Assembly: GCA_947074335.1 (NCBI GenBank)
Contig: CAMTPG010000001.1
Location: 1-32,395 of the forward strand
Source of the DNA: an uncultured Parabacteroides sp.
GTDB taxonomy: Bacteria; Bacteroidota; Bacteroidia; Bacteroidales; Tannerellaceae
Direction of reading: 5' to 3'
DNA: 32,395 nt
A program made the position numbers and the translations under genes. Positions 32,287 to 32,395 of this stretch are shown piece after piece. Within the stretch, counting starts at the first letter, position 1; each line of letters begins with the position of its first letter. The notes beneath the pieces are model-generated. The model was not told where the DNA came from and made no database searches. It worked only from the letters and a program-made list of their open reading frames with translations.

Positions 32287-32395
32287 ATGAAATTTTTAGG
32301 CAACATTATCTGGTTAATTTTCGGAGGTTTGCTTATTGCCGTCGAATATTTTATTGCAAGTATTGTATTGATGATCACGATCATCGGAATTCCTT
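32287..32395 (+). CDS. YccF-family inner-membrane protein, 3' part outside window
   Basis: Only the first 36 codons are present: MKFLGNIIWLIFGGLLIA, then a second hydrophobic stretch ending in ITIIGIP. This opening (LGNIIWLIFGG) and the IGIP end are typical of YccF-domain proteins, small membrane proteins of unknown function. The gene lies beyond the locus terminator with its own -7 box, so it is not part of the mannan operon. The short visible length limits certainty. Confidence 0.7.
   Translation, partial: MKFLGNIIWLIFGGLLIAVEYFIASIVLMITIIGIP

Overview
The window is a stretch of chromosome from a member of the Bacteroidota, almost certainly order Bacteroidales. The reasons are a SusC/SusD pair, Bacteroidota-type promoters (TTTG, about 20 bases, then TAnnTTTG), lipoproteins with short lipoboxes, a Bacteroidota-type LptD, and few Shine-Dalgarno sequences. 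I cannot name the genus.

Left part (1-7200), housekeeping genes. The 3' part of a tRNA-Val and a complete tRNA-Arg flank a small cluster of palindromic repeats. They are followed by ung (uracil-DNA glycosylase), lptD (LPS assembly, minus strand), an HD-domain phosphohydrolase (minus), a NamZ/DUF1343 exo-muramidase (plus) and two tandem META-domain lipoproteins (minus). Convergent pairs are separated by strong bidirectional terminators.

Middle and right (7385-31881), all on the plus strand. An M23 lipoprotein and an AraC-type regulator precede a polysaccharide utilisation locus for beta-mannan, probably acetylated galacto(gluco)mannan. The locus holds SusC, SusD, a third surface lipoprotein, a GH36 alpha-galactosidase, a GH26 endo-beta-mannanase, a GH130 mannosylglucose phosphorylase, a GPH-type sugar symporter, a cellobiose/mannobiose 2-epimerase and an SGNH acetylesterase. 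The inferred pathway is as follows. The surface proteins bind mannan, GH36 trims galactose, the esterase removes acetyl groups and GH26 releases mannobiose. The symporter imports the disaccharide. The epimerase converts Man-Man to Man-Glc, and GH130 phosphorolyses it to mannose-1-phosphate and glucose.

The most unusual part is 18581-25427. A five-gene unit with its own promoter sits inside the mannan locus, between GH36 and GH26: a DUF4369 lipoprotein that lacks the usual thioredoxin domain, then two tandem copies of a pair made of a polytopic membrane protein with a large helical tail (DUF6057-like) and a PD40/TolB-like beta-propeller lipoprotein with one CxxCH motif. The genes are translationally coupled and I know of no function for them. 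They are the best candidate here for an undescribed envelope system, possibly heme-dependent.

The right end (31882-32395) holds a terminator, an otherwise unremarkable gap and the first 36 codons of a YccF-family membrane protein.
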